A stretch of 64,000 bases of DNA from Chrysaora quinquecirrha (GCA_014526335.1 JACTAT010000021.1:4357533-4421532); one strand, 5' to 3'. Counted from the first letter of the stretch, positions 1-11,253 are shown. The notes: generated by a model not told the origin, from the sequence alone. Numbers and translations: made by a program.

Positions 1-905
1 TCGAATCCCGTCTGGAATCTTCTCCATCAATGCAGGAACCACTATACTGGAATACGTATCTTTGTCGACATTCAGAGCTTTCAATCCTCTGACGTGGGTC
101 TCAATGACGTCATAAAGGTCACGTAATCTGCTGACGTTTTATCACTAAAGACCATGGGCGCGTCCATCAGATCCTTTATGTGGGCTCTTTTGATTATAGA
201 GGGCTTAGCGAATCTTTGTTTCAAGAGATCAAGGGCTGAATCATAGTTTCCTTCTGTTAATTCGAAGCCAGCAATTACTTTCTTGGCCGAATCTTCTAAA
301 TAATGTCGCAAATACGCGAATTTATCGACCGTAGAAAGTTCTTCGTTACTGTCAACAGAGCTCACAAAACTATCCCAGAACTCTTGCCAATCTTGTGGCC
401 TCCCACTAAACTTTTTCATTTCAAGCTTGGGAAGTTTAGCTCTTACTCTCCTCCCTGGAGCAACAATTGACGCGGATGAGGCAACACTTGACGTGGATGA
501 TTCATGACTTGCAATCGATGCAACTGAACTACGTCTGCTTAAACCTGAATTCACCACAGTTTCTGGTTTATAAATATCTTCAATTGATAACAAAGCTAGA
601 TTTACCTTCTCTTTAAACGCTCCGGCTTCCTCTATTTCAATGCGACACATCTCTGCTATCGAATCTTCAGCTTCGTCTTCATTTTCGTCCCTTTCTTCTT
701 CTTCTTCGGGAACGTCTAATGTAGCAGCGAGACTGATGATTTCCGCATCAAGATTCTCCAAAAGTGCCAATTTCTCCTTCAACTGCATCTCTATTTGGCG
801 AATTTTCCTCTCATCTTCCTTATTCTCTTCGATCGACTGAATAAGTTTGGTTACATAGGCTCGATTTCCGCCTCTTACTCTCTTCAGTTTCGTTATTTCA
901 TCCAT
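1..905 (-). pseudogene. BEL/Pao-type retrotransposon gag (DUF1759), frameshifted and cut by the window edge
   Basis: The minus-strand reading frame starts with ATG at 905 and gives a 274-residue gag-like protein. It has a charged coiled-coil-like N-terminus, a Ser-rich linker and then the DUF1759 core (LPKLEMKKFSGRPQDWQEFW, followed by a segment with YLRHYL). DUF1759 lies at the start of BEL/Pao polyproteins. The frame stops near 81, but from about 137 downwards another frame continues with the expected family sequence (LRDLYDVIETHVRGL) to the window edge. A single-base indel near 132-140 therefore separates the two parts. The copy is probably dead unless this is an assembly error. No protease, reverse transcriptase or integrase is visible because the element runs off the window. 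Confidence 0.85.
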
Positions 906-929
906 TCTTCACGCACAAGCTCTATCCTT

Positions 930-1111
930 GGTTCGGTGGACCAGAATTTTGAAACTAAAATTCAATTCCTTAAGCACTGCTTCTAGGATATTTAGAGCAG
1001 AATGATAAAACAACAAGAAGAAACCGGTTTGACGTTTTCTGAATACGAATATTAAAATCTCACATCTTACAACCTTACTCTGCGCATCTAGGTTGTCGTC
1101 TGACGATTACA
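930..1111 (-). promoter_or_regulatory. Possible leader/primer-binding motif and short LTR of the BEL/Pao element
   Basis: Just upstream of the gag ATG the minus strand reads TTCTGGTCCACCGAACC (930-946). This resembles the TGGTCC..CGA.CC leader motif that often precedes gag in BEL/Pao elements. Immediately upstream is a segment that begins TGTAATCGTC (1111) and ends TTTCA (949), which fits TG...CA LTR limits, though about 160 bp is short. The other LTR is outside the window, so this is tentative. Confidence 0.25.
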
Positions 1112-1691
1112 AGAAATGCAAATACATAAAATTACATAAAAGGATGAATAGTTCTAAAACCAACCAATCAAAATAAGAATAACAGGATATTACTCCTAGC
1201 CTTAAAATGTTCTTTTGCTTCAATACACAACACACTAACGTAGGCAATTTCCTGTACTCGAATTCATGTCGAGACATTTACGCAAATTATGAGAAAATAA
1301 AGAACAAGTCATAAGTAATATATTTCTTAATATCTACCAACAAGGAAAAGCAATAAATGAATGCGGAGACAAGTGTCGCTGCGCAGAAGCGTATGGAAAA
1401 CCCCAACACATTGCGTGCTGAATTCGAATCTGAAGTCGAAATTTCTCTATGACCTAATTTTCAATTTTTTTTTATAAAGAGGCCCTCAGTTGAAATGGTC
1501 TATCCAGTTGACTCGGGGTGTCAGGAGCTCAGTGTGTCAGGGTCAAGCCCAGCCACGGTAGCGTCACAGCCAGGGTCGAGGTCTCGATTAGTTGGTTAAC
1601 CTAATACTGAGATCTTAACGACTGGCGCACATCTCCGTACATCCGTAAGTCATGTACCCCCCGGCCTGGCAATGTACAGCTTTTTCTTCAC

Positions 1692-2205
1692 TACACGCAG
1701 TTTTTTTTTTATAAGCAACTTCGCTTGGGCGTTAAAAAAGTTGATTATATTTGGACCTCTTATGGCCACCTTTCAGTAGCAAAAGTTGCTTTGTAGTTGC
1801 TTAATTTTTACTGTATATGTTTGCCCTAAGAATAGTATTGAGGCTAGAAAAACAGCGAAATTTGGAGTTGTCGCCCGCATAACGCTAGAACACCTAGTAT
1901 ACAGCAAAAAAATACTATAAATAACATCAGTCAAGAACTACCATGTAATCGTTATCATATAGAGACTTTGTATTGAAAGTTAATCGGAAACCCCTCAATG
2001 AAATGCTTCACATAATGAGTAATACTCCGTTGATATGCGAGTTTCTGACGGCAAATGAACAGAAATAGCTTCTAGGTTTATCAATCCTCGTTTGCTTGCA
2101 GTGATATAAATTATTTAAACTCTAAAATGTTGCTTAGGTTTTTCCCTGTGGTACTATAAGTTGCTTAAAGTTTTAGGCCTTGTACATCTTGGTTGCGTAT
2201 AAGTC
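1692..2205. mobile_element. Small TIR element, AAGCAAC word subfamily (TACACGCAG ends)
   Basis: The left end TACACGCAG plus T-tract and ATAAGCAAC is intact. The right end, with TGTACATCTTGGTTGCGTAT, is decayed. Several AAGCAAC/GTTGCTT words occur inside. It is an inverted-orientation relative of the intact copy at 18341-18831, with no coding capacity. Confidence 0.7.
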
Positions 2206-2439
2206 GTAATCTAAATGTTATCTAAATGTTCAACTTAATTTTACCTACCAGTTATTGACTTACGCTTTGTTTTAAAAAATGTGAGCGAAGAAACTCTTTG
2301 GGATGGGTCAAAGCCAAAATGCAACCGCCTTGATATTTTTTGTTATTATTTTACTATTTGTATGATAGAGTTTCATATTTTTAATAGACCATATTGTTCT
2401 CTAGCTAAAAACTGCATGGGGTGGTCGGGATGGCAACGT

Positions 2440-3560
2440 ACCAGATGTTCCAGATAAAGGTATGTTGACCAAAGTAAACAAACGATCGGACAGTATTTGT
2501 CGACCTCGTTCCAGGCCCCAAACGCATCTCGACTCAATACCATGAAGGCAGGCGAAAACCGTGCCAACATTGTTGGCAAACATGTTGGCTGAAAATAGGC
2601 CAACATGTCGGCTGACGATAGGCCACCATAACAACACCTGAAATGTTTTAGGTCGCTGACTAACAAAAGATTGGACAGTGTCAACCTTGTTCAAGCGCAT
2701 CTTGACTCTCAGTACCGTAAAGGCGGACGCAAACCGTGTCAGCATTGTTGGCCAGCATGTTGGCTGAAATTAGGCCAAAATGTTGGTACGGTTTAACATA
2801 TCATTACAACATCTCAGATGTTTTAGTTCGCTGATCGCTGACCACAACTACAAATAACCTTTTGCAAACATGGCCTAAGCAGCTTATTACTCGCTCCTTT
2901 GGTTTACGGTGAAGAAGAAAAAATGTGTGGTCCAACTCAAACTGAAACCGAAATTGAAAATGTTGTGCCAACATGTTGGCAACACATAGTACACCGTACC
3001 AAAACATCAATTATGCTCAAATTGATGAAAGTGATGGCCAACAATTTTAACGTTGATTAAAGATGTTAGCCAACATTCCTTCTTCAACAACATATTGTTT
3101 ATTAGGCGAATATCTATAGAAAACCGTGACAACATGTTGGCCAACAATTTTGGCATGTTTTGCGCCCGCCTTGAAGAAATTAAGACATATCTAAAAGCAT
3201 TATAAAACAAATGTATAGTGCAGTTTTTGGCCAATTAATACCTTGGAAAATTTTTTCAGAACTTCTTAAAGCTATATCAAAAACAATTTTTTACTTCTGC
3301 TTCATCACTTTCAAAAATCATGTGCCATCATTTTGGACATCAATTGCTACTCGTGATGTTGGCCAACATTTTGGCAAGATTAGCACTGAAATGTTGGCCT
3401 ATTTTCAGACAACAATTTTGGCACGTTTTGCGCCCGCCTAAACGAAAGTAAAACATATCTAAGAACATTATAAAACAAATGTATGGTGAATTATTTGGCC
3501 AATTAATATTTTAGAAACTTTTTCAGAACTTTGTAAAGCTAAATCGAAAAACACTTTTTT
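2440..3560. repeat. Tandem and palindromic repeat cluster built on TTGGCCAACA/ACATGTTGGC
   Basis: Two degenerate units of about 184 bp (starting near 2487 and 2671) each contain clusters of the near-palindromic words ATTGTTGG, ACATGTTGGC and TAGGCCAACA. Further right, a second direct duplication of about 270 bp (from about 3140 and about 3412) repeats TTTTGCGCCCGCC, ATAAAACAAATGTAT and TTGGCCAATTAAT. The apparent open frames here are low-information repeats, not genes. Confidence 0.65.
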
Positions 3561-3564
3561 ACTT

Positions 3565-3848
3565 CATAATCTATTCTTAATTCCTTGGTTACGTGGTATC
3601 TATATTTTTCAAATGATCTTTATTTTCAATTTGAAATGGTACTAAGTTTGGGTAAAAATGCAGCATGCTTGTCCATGTCTTTGTTTGCTTGCTTCTTACG
3701 TTCAGTCTGACTGTCTTACTTTCACATTTAGCTGATATTCATAGGGGCTTATGAAAAGGCCAGCCTCAGCTTGTTCTTATTTTGTTCTTAAAATCTGAGC
3801 AAAATCCAGTCTCGTCTTCTTATAAAATTGTTCATAAAAGAAGTGTGT
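3565..3848. mobile_element. Truncated small TIR element, AAGAACA word subfamily
   Basis: It aligns with the scaffold of the intact copies at 12666-13031 and 50533-50891 (TTCTTAATTCCTTGGTTAC, CAGTCTGACTGT, GTTCTTAAAATCTG, TCTTATAAAATTG). The right end is decayed to AAGTGTGT and the left TIR is missing. Confidence 0.65.
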
Positions 3849-4234
3849 GCTAAAAACGTATTATCATTTTTATGTTTGAAGAATGAAAACATGATGTAGA
3901 GGTTTTCGGCAAACCGGATGAAATATAGAAATCAGGAATGTTGTTACAAAAGATAGGAATTTCTATTCTCTATGTAGGCAATTACATTCTCTGTGTACAC
4001 AATGAAAACAATCGTTCGTTGAAATAATAAGTTCCACATTGTTCTGCCCTCCGTACTTAGCCTCATAAACGAATGTTCATGCACAGCTCCCGCCGTGTTT
4101 CGCCAAGAAATTTGCTTTCTTTTGAACGAAGCGAAACCTTATCTGCCATGCAGTGTAAGCCATCTTTTTTCTAAACGTTTCTGGTCTTGTAAGTTGTTCA
4201 AATTTTATACGCGTGTACCCGTGCACACAGGGCC

Positions 4235-4284
4235 GTCATCATCATCATCATCATCACCATCACCACCATCATCATCACCATCAA

Positions 4285-4357
<73 letters not shown>

Positions 4358-4446
4358 GTCATCATCATCATCATCATCATCATCCTCGTCATAATCATCA
4401 TCATTGTTATCATCATAATCATAATCATAATCGTCATCATCATCAA
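4235..4446. repeat. (ATC)n microsatellite
   Basis: An almost pure TCA/ATC trinucleotide tract of about 210 bp. All frames are open through it (poly-Ser, poly-His, poly-Met), which is a composition effect. It lies about 110 bp upstream of the splice acceptor of the next exon. Confidence 0.95.
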
Positions 4447-4557
4447 TCTATGCAAGCTCCAAGCTAATAGGCGAAATCTCATTTTCCAAGCATGGCTAAC
4501 GGGTACCTTTAATTAGAAATCATTTTGATTTTGATAGAATAAGTTTTTTTCTTCCAG

Positions 4558-5144
4558 ACATCTACACCTCGTGTGATGCAGCACTAAAAGGCAACAATTT
4601 CCAAACAGCAAATTATTCTATTCTCCCATCTGGTTTTGGCCAACCTTTATATATTGAGTGCCAGAGAAGGAATGACACATCGTTTGCAGTAATACATCAC
4701 AACAACGAGAACGAAACTTTGGTAAAAGGCTTCGAAACAAAAGGATCATACAGGTTCTTCTTCACTTATTTGTTGCCTATGGATGTAATAACATCCATTA
4801 TTAGCCAATCTCAGCATTGTCAACAGCATACACTTGCCAGATGCCATGACAACATGTTCGTAACCCGCGCCGCTGCTTGGCTTTATGACCGAAATCAACA
4901 AAAATTGGGTTTCTGGGGTGGGGGGCCTACTGATGGAACAGGCTGCGCATGCGGAATAACAAACAGCTGTGCAAGCGATAAGTATAAGTGCAACTGTGAT
5001 AAGAATGACAAAACTTGGAGGATCGATGAAGGCAATGTTGTAACAAAAGATTTGCTGCCATTAGCAGGTATCGCTGCTGGCGATACAGGTGGTGAGACAG
5101 AAATATTCAAATACACAATTGGACCCTTGCTTTGTGTAATCTGA
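4558..5144 (+). CDS. Terminal exon: Caspr/neurexin-like fibrinogen-type domain protein
   Basis: The exon starts after a good acceptor (T-rich tract then CTTCCAG at 4551-4557) and is open to TGA at 5142-5144, encoding about 194 residues. The family pattern is clear: a Cys/Asp start (YTSCDAALKGN), a segment with IECQ, and AVIHHNNEN where the usual W-V-HN stretch falls. Then come a CHDN segment, WGGGPTDGTGCACG, a Cys-rich CNCD stretch followed by W, DLLPLAGIAAGDT, and a YTIGPLLC C-terminus. This pattern is shared by contactin-associated-protein and neurexin-IV-like extracellular proteins, which are abundant in cnidarians. The likely location is the cell surface or outside the cell. The upstream exons were not found; the microsatellite and intron lie directly 5'. 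The exon looks intact, with no stops. Confidence 0.8.
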
Positions 5145-6169
5145 AGAGTTTTGGTGCATACTTTTTAGGGTCATGTTACGTCATAGCTATAGCGTGGAAG
5201 AAGGATACAGTTTTAGGCCGAAGTTATAGATGGAAAATGGACAACAATATCGCTTTTAATCCTTTTAATAACTAGTACACATTTCTTTGAAGAGTGCTTT
5301 AGGAGCTCAGTTTGTTAGTATAATGAATGTACTAGGAACGAAATGAAGAAAAGAGGAAATAAAGAAAGCACATGATTCCAGGACAATTTTCTAAAAATAT
5401 ATGAGAGCACATATAAAGCCCATACGCTATGCAGATTCTGAGCATATTTCAAGATAAGCTATTTGCATTAGTTAAATCCGTTGTAAAACTGTACAACATA
5501 TCTGAATGAATTTCGCTGAATCACCGATAGAAAATATCACTACCAATTGGACTATAACTGTCTTTTTTGTGTTAAAATTAGTGCGTTTTCGCTCTCGCTT
5601 TTCGTTTTAGAACAAAACTAGGTTTTAAATTTTTTTGTAAATTTTCTGTGTGACTGGTCTCCGTGAGTCATTTGAAGGTCTTTTTCACTTCATGTTGCCT
5701 TGTGTGGTTAGGTTTGGGACAAAAAATGGTCCTAGAAGCGTATGAAGGCGATAAGATTTCAAAAGTAAAAGAGCACAATCTTAAAATTACCAGCACTGAA
5801 TTACAAGCAATTTTTCTTTGCAAGAATGGTGTGGAAATGGAGCATTGCATTCAAAACATTCTCACCCGTTATTGCTGACATAGTTGAAGGTAAACGAGGT
5901 CAAGAGTTTGTCAATGAACTTAGATTATTCTTTGATATTTTGTCCCACATTTAAATGACTAGAAGATCACAACAGCTTGTTAAGGGCATTCTTGCGCTGA
6001 ACTAGTTTTCAAAGATCCCTCAAGACATCTCTCATCATTAATGTACCTGACTTTGGCTTTTTAATCTGGGCAACAGGGTGTGTAAAAGTCAACATTTTGC
6101 TTTCTGTATATTCATTTTGAGAAAGCAAATAAGTTGCAACTATTTTCATCAATAAAAATGAGAACAGAA
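5145..6169. other. Gene 3' flank with no recognised feature
   Basis: AT-rich sequence that probably includes the 3' UTR of the fibrinogen-domain gene. Only short, uninformative open frames occur, and no terminal repeats or RNA gene were seen. Confidence 0.5.
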
Positions 6170-6539
6170 TACACTCTTTTTTTTATAAGAATAATGTTTA
6201 TATAAATATTCAGGTTCAGAATCAGCCTATTTTTAAGAATGTTGTAAGAATATGCTCAGCTCGCATATTTGTGTCTCATTTTTCAGCAGATGCCTGTTTT
6301 GCAATGTTAGAACGAAACTTCATGATTGTTAACAAAATTCTTTTTGTTATAATAGTTAAATATTTCTTTCGCTCGACCATGTCAGATGATTTTTCTTTTA
6401 ACTACGTTCCCCTAAAACCGCATATCAGATTTGAGAAATAAGAATACTTTAAGAATATATTTAGGCTCAAAATGAACATTTTTTAAGAATATTGAGGCTG
6501 GACAAAATTTATAGTATTCTTATAAAAATAAAGAGTGTA
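6170..6539. mobile_element. Small TIR element, AAGAATA word subfamily
   Basis: It runs from TACACTC plus T-tract and ATAAGAATA to TATTCTTATAAA...GAGTGTA. Inside, AAGAATA or AAGAATG recurs beside GGCTC/GGCTG. 370 bp, non-coding, flanked by TA at both ends. Confidence 0.85.
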
Positions 6540-7026
6540 GGAAAGTTTGGGAAATTTATTTAAACTGTAGATTTATTGACTATACAAACAACAAACATCA
6601 AAATAAATATTGTTTGTTCCCATTATTAGGTTCTGTTATGGTTAACAATTTTTTACTCTAGAAGTATAGCGGCATTTAAAAATGTAACAGCTCCACAAGA
6701 CTTTCGGGTTATTTTCCACTTTTCCGTTAACATTGTGGCTCAATGTGCTACAAGCGAACATCTTTTCCAATGTGTGTCCATATATGAATTGGGCGCTGGT
6801 CGCATTTTAGTGAAAGTAGAGGGCGTGGTTAGAAATTTTTTCTGGAGACCCCCTACAACTATTCTGCTACTTTTTAGCCCCCCCTCCCCAATCGAAAATT
6901 ACGTCCGCGGGACCTACAGTAAGCACCAACAACATAGCAGATAAAAGTCCTAATATCTTTCATTTGGTGTCTAGAAAAAAGATGACGAATGAGGATACAA
7001 ACAAATTAGGCCAATTCAACAATAAA

Positions 7027-7150
7027 ATACACACTTTTCAAAAGAATATACTTTTTAAGAATATCGAGGCTCAAAACTAATGAAATTTAAAAATACGTTA
7101 AGAATAATTGTCAGGCTCAAACTTCACTAAAATTGAGATCTTTTATACAT
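7027..7150. mobile_element. Decayed AAGAATA-word element fragment
   Basis: TACACAC..., AAAGAATATAC, TTAAGAATATCGAGGCTC and GTTAAGAATAATTGTCAGGCTC match the 6170-6539 subfamily. The right terminus is not recognisable. Confidence 0.55.
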
Positions 7151-7236
7151 CTGAGTTTTCTCAAACGTTTTGTAATTCATTCGTTGCTTCTCCGCTATTA
7201 ATTCGTCACAAATGTTTCTTCTTCATGTAATTTAAG

Positions 7237-7358
7237 TACATTCTTTTTTATATAAGAACAATTTTATAAGAACACAAGTCTGGATTTTGCTCAGATTTTA
7301 AGAACAAAGTAAGAACAAGCTGAGGTTGGCCTTTTCATGAGCCCTATGAATATCAACT
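7237..7358. mobile_element. Truncated AAGAACA-word element
   Basis: TACATTC plus T-tract, then the doubled word ATAAGAACAATTTTATAAGA and the scaffold GGATTTTGCTCAGATTTTAA. It matches the subfamily at 41287 and 49240, and stops abruptly after about 120 bp. Confidence 0.65.
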
Positions 7359-7684
7359 TAATTGCCCGGAAAGAGCGCGCGAGAGCGCGCGATTGGAGGG
7401 TATCTTAGTCTCCCCCGCGTGAGTCTTTTCACTGGATTCTATCTCATTTCGCAAAATTTTGTAAGCAATTTATCAGCAAATTTTAGTCAAGTTGGAACAG
7501 AGGCTCGTCAAAATGAGTCTGGAAATTTCGTGGTCGTTGACTGAATAAAAATGGAGGCTCGCTTTACTTGCAGCTTCGGGTAGGAGATTTAACATGATCT
7601 AAATAGTTGTTTGTGTTCCTTGCTGGTATTCATTTTACTGAATATAATATTTACTCATTTATGTTGGCCTAACAAAGGAGCAAC

Positions 7685-7858
7685 TGTTAATTGTGCAATT
7701 AATTTATTGGTAAAATTGTTAATTGTGCAATTAATTTAATGGTAAAAATAAAATTTCGGACGTTTAAAGTTTCGGACTACCTAAAATTTTGGACATTAAT
7801 TTTTTCGGACAGACAAATTGTCCGAAATTAAAAGTGTCCGAAAATTTCCGGAATTAAT
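7685..7858. repeat. Short palindromic repeats (AATTGTGCAATTAAT and TCGGACA/TGTCCGA)
   Basis: A word of the type TTGTTAATTGTGCAATTAAT occurs twice about 37 bp apart. It is followed by several TTTCGGAC words and a hairpin of TTCGGACA with TGTCCGAAA. A related TCGGACGG...TTGTCCGAA arrangement is seen near 60150. It is probably a decayed small element. Confidence 0.5.
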
Positions 7859-8210
7859 GTATTAGCTTTGCGAGGTGGAAAATCTAAACCAAGTTCAACT
7901 GTTACATCTGATCTGGCCTTAATTATTGTCCCATTTGGTGCAGACTTGCTTGCCTCGCGTCAACATTACAGCCATATGTTAAGACAGAAACACTAATTTA
8001 CCATCTTGACAAACTTTCTTCATTATTTCAACACTTTCTTTGAAGCATGTTTCTCACGTCACGTAAAACAGCTGCTCGGGCAAATCCCAAAATGTTTGTT
8101 TGCAAATTAAGTTTGTTATTCAAGCAGATACTATCTGATTTCTAAACGCAACAACGTTTTCTGTTGTTGAAAGATTTTGATTTTCTGCCCTTAATTATTT
8201 TGAGCTTACT

Positions 8211-8563
8211 CTTAGGTGCCGGGCGGTCGGAATAGGCGGGGGTTTGAACTGCCGTCAGGATCTAATTAGCGGGGGGGGGGGGGTAAGAATAAACGGGGGG
8301 GTCGGACTTTGTTTGTCAGGAAACTGCTGAAACGCAGTGTGAGGGGCCCTATAGTACTTATACGCTAAGGAAATCCATTGTTCTAACCAACAGAGTATAC
8401 AAGTGAAATTTCACTTCAAAAACGTCAGAGTAAGTTTAGTGAAAAATATCAACATCAATACAAATGCAAATCTTAATAAGCGGAGGGTCCAAATAAGAGC
8501 CGGGGGTTACAATTTTTTTGAAGAATCAATTGGCGGGGGGGGACGGCAATTAGGCACCTAAGA
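8211..8563. mobile_element. Small inverted-repeat element (CTTAGGTGCC...GGCACCTAAG) with G-runs
   Basis: 10-bp perfect TIRs CTTAGGTGCC and GGCACCTAAG enclose 353 bp. Subterminal GGCGGGGG/AGCGGGGG words are present. Non-coding. Confidence 0.65.
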
Positions 8564-8988
8564 CTAACCACATGCAATGAAATGTGGATTTTTAGAAAAA
8601 AAGGTCAATTGTTATTAATGATTGTTTAGTTTTCGACAGAAAATGTTAGACTTTCGCAGAAAAAGTAGGATTTTGAATGAAAAACCAGCATTTTCTCCAA
8701 AAAAGTTTATAATCCAAAAAGCGTTATTTTAATTATTCAGATAGCTATTTTTTGAAATGCGAAAAAGTTGGATCTTCCACATGAAAATAGGGTTTTCTTT
8801 CCAAAAAAAAGCTCATCATAAAACCGCTTCTCATATTGCAAAACTAGTTTCGTTGCAGTGAAATGCTAAGTGATTATGTCATCTTTAAGCAAGATGAACT
8901 TTTTTGTGCTTTGGCTGCTGTGGACCTATCGTAAGACAATTCCTGTCTGTCAACAAGCAGAAATTTAAGCATATTTCAGTTAAGGCCT

Positions 8989-9230
8989 GGCTAGACCAGG
9001 AGACATGTCGTCCGCGACATTGTCGCGCGTGACATGCCCCCTTAAGGTCTCCCAGTTTAGCCACCTCGTAAATTTACAGCTAGAGACCCACAAATGTTTC
9101 TGGGAGACAATAGAAACATTTCTTGTCTACGCGACTCGGGGAAAATACTGCTCGCTTGTCCCTTGCATGCTTAGCCACCTTGGGAGACACGCCGATTAAT
9201 GTCGCGCGCGACATGTCTCCTAGTTTAACC
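8989..9230. mobile_element. Small TIR element with GGAGACATGTCGCGCG-type ends
   Basis: The left end GGCTAGACCAGGAGACATGT pairs with the right end ACATGTCTCCTAGTTTAACC, with CGCG-rich inner parts. TAGCCACC and GGGAGAC recur inside. 242 bp, with its right end directly against the TACACGC element that starts at 9232. Confidence 0.7.
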
Positions 9231-9231
9231 A

Positions 9232-9637
9232 TACACGCTTTTTTTGTAAGGAACCTACCTCAAGGCCTAGTTCTTGAAGTTCCTTATTTTTGGACCTCTT
9301 TTGAGGCAATTGTAGTTCAAAAAGTTCCTTAATAGTTCCTTAAATTTAACTGCACATACAGTGGTCTTAACAATAAAAGAGAGACACTTGCATGTGAGCA
9401 AAGCTCGAGACTACTCAAGGAAACATTTGATACATGCTTAACGTACAATTTATGTGGTTTTCGACTGCAAATGAATGGAACCGGCTGTCTAATACTTGAT
9501 TAATTGCAGTGATAAAACTATTCAACAATAAAAAGTTATTTAGTTATTTTCTCTCTAGTAGTATAAGGTCTTTAAATTTTCGGGCCTTCTACATGTAGTT
9601 TCCTTATAAAGTGGTTCCTTATAAAAAAAAGCGTGTA
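9232..9637. mobile_element. Small TIR element, AAGGAAC word subfamily
   Basis: TACACGC...GCGTGTA ends, with T-tract and GTAAGGAACC. GTTCCTTA words recur inside, and the right side has the doubled GGTTCCTTATAA type. Same scaffold as 42176, 42596, 28738 and 55636. 406 bp. Confidence 0.9.
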
Positions 9638-10170
9638 GCTTCAGAGTTAGGCCAGTTACACGTGTGTTTGTTGGAATTTAGATCCCACCAGCGACAAATC
9701 TAAAATGCCCTTCCACCCGTTCACTTCACGTTTTTGTCGGTTTGGACTAGTGACTAGGGCACAAATATTTTTGCTAGGGGGGGGGGGGGCAATTTCTAAA
9801 ATTATTTTCTTTCTGTGTTTGTCATTTACCCCACAATAGTCTACGATATCATAAATGATTTTTAACTAGTAAAGAAAAATAAAAAGGGCGTTGCCCGTCT
9901 TTTCCGCCAATGTATAGGGCATGGCCTCAAAAAAGTTTAGCCTGAACCCCTGGAACGCTCTAAAAATTTGCTCTGTATCCGCGCCTGGAAAGGAGTTATG
10001 ATTGGAGGAAGGGCGAAGCTGTTTCTTTCACAATCACGAGTGATTTGGTTGTTTGAGTAATTTCTCTTAGCATCTGACCAGAAAGCTGTCATGCTAACAC
10101 GTTAAAACGAAGAAAGCTTGTGAGCAGCTGGCAGCATCCTACACTCCTACGAAGAACAGATCGGTCAGAA

Positions 10171-10548
10171 TGCACGTATTTTTTTTATAAGAAACTACAA
10201 AATTGACCCAGTACTGAAAGTTTTTTAAAAATTTCAGATTTTGAGTACTGAAAGTTTCTTAAGAGTTTCTTTATTATCCATATTGGCAACATGGTTATTT
10301 TATCTGAATGATGTTCCAATCCCATTTATTGATCGTATATGAATGCATATAGGTTTCCTGTTTTTCTGCTTGTCAAAGAAATGATTTACTCCAGACGAAA
10401 TCACAGGAAATAAAGGAAAATTTTTCACCGTCTTGGGTGAAAAGTTTCCTACGTAAAAAATTTCCAGTACTGGGGTTTCTTAAATTTTTGGCCATTCGAG
10501 AGTCTGGGTTTTCTAATAAAGAGTTTCTTATAAAAAAAAATATGTGTA
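10171..10548. mobile_element. Small TIR element, AAGAAAC word subfamily; empty site visible in the paralogous copy
   Basis: TGCACGTA plus T-tract and ATAAGAAAC at the left; the doubled GTTTCTTATAA type and GTGTA at the right. The flanks read CAGAA|TG and TA|TAATAGAAC. The paralogous region at 17765-17785 reads CGGAATAAAATAGAAC with no insert, so the target looks like a duplicated TA. 378 bp. Confidence 0.9.
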
Positions 10549-10744
10549 TAATAGAACTTTCCTGAATTCAAAACATCGAAAAAAATAACGTGCAAAGAGG
10601 CCGCATACAATGTCAATACACCTTTTCAACGAACGGCTGCGATAATGGGAATTTTCATCATTTTGAGATACAAAGTTTTCGATATTCAACAGAGTAAATA
10701 TATTCGGACTTATCAAGGCTGTTTCTGACAATGTATTAGACATG

Positions 10745-11230
10745 ATAGTCACCACTTATCATGACAAGCCTTTGATATTTAGTTGGGCGACGTTTCGGGA
10801 GAGATCCGTCTCCCATCATCGGGCAATGAGAAATTTGTTTTCTTGCCTATTTATTGCAAAGGTCGGATCGAAAGGTGTGAAATTAACCGGACCTGCGAGG
10901 AAGCTCGGAATTTTTGGCGCTCAATTTCTAAAATTTGTGGCGCCAAAATTGTGTTCAGTGCAACTTTTGATGTTATTCAACCAGATTTCTGGGATTGAGA
11001 AAATTACTTGATTGATACAAGGAGTTGATAGAACTGAGTGAATGCTTTCTTTAACAAGTCTGTTTTTCCAGTTCTTATCTTCATCAATCACTGAACTGTT
11101 ATCCCAATCCATCTGGTGTTTTTCCGTCCAACAATGATTGGCAAGATCACTTTTGTCAGTTCGACCATGGGTCACATTCGATTTATGTTCTTGCCAATCA
11201 TTGTTAAAATCGTAGCAATGGTTAGAAAAT
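10745..11230 (-). pseudogene. Penelope-like element remnant (C-terminal GIY-YIG endonuclease end plus 3' region)
   Basis: The minus-strand frame 10921-11175 encodes SDLANHCWTEKHQMDWDNSS, then VID and WKNRLVKESI. This is the pattern that ends the GIY-YIG endonuclease domain of Penelope-like polyproteins. Only the end of the gene is left. Downstream on the minus strand lies a region shared with 22235-22440 (opposite orientation) and 32800-32900, with a hammerhead-like core at 10789-10823 (see findings). No reverse transcriptase is present. Confidence 0.75.
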
Positions 11231-11253
11231 TTTGCGGCCGAAATTAAACTACC

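Noticed and set aside
2373..2745. Two overlapping minus frames of about 100 residues
   Set aside because: They lie in the TTGGCCAACA repeat cluster and show no domain or codon bias.
4095..4482. Open frames of poly-Ser, poly-His and poly-Met across the ATC tract
   Set aside because: All frames are open because of the trinucleotide repeat; there is no conserved sequence outside the tract.
5663..5878. 71-residue plus frame with a hydrophobic start
   Set aside because: Short, no recognised domain, in the 3' flank of the fibrinogen-domain gene; no supporting splice or start evidence.
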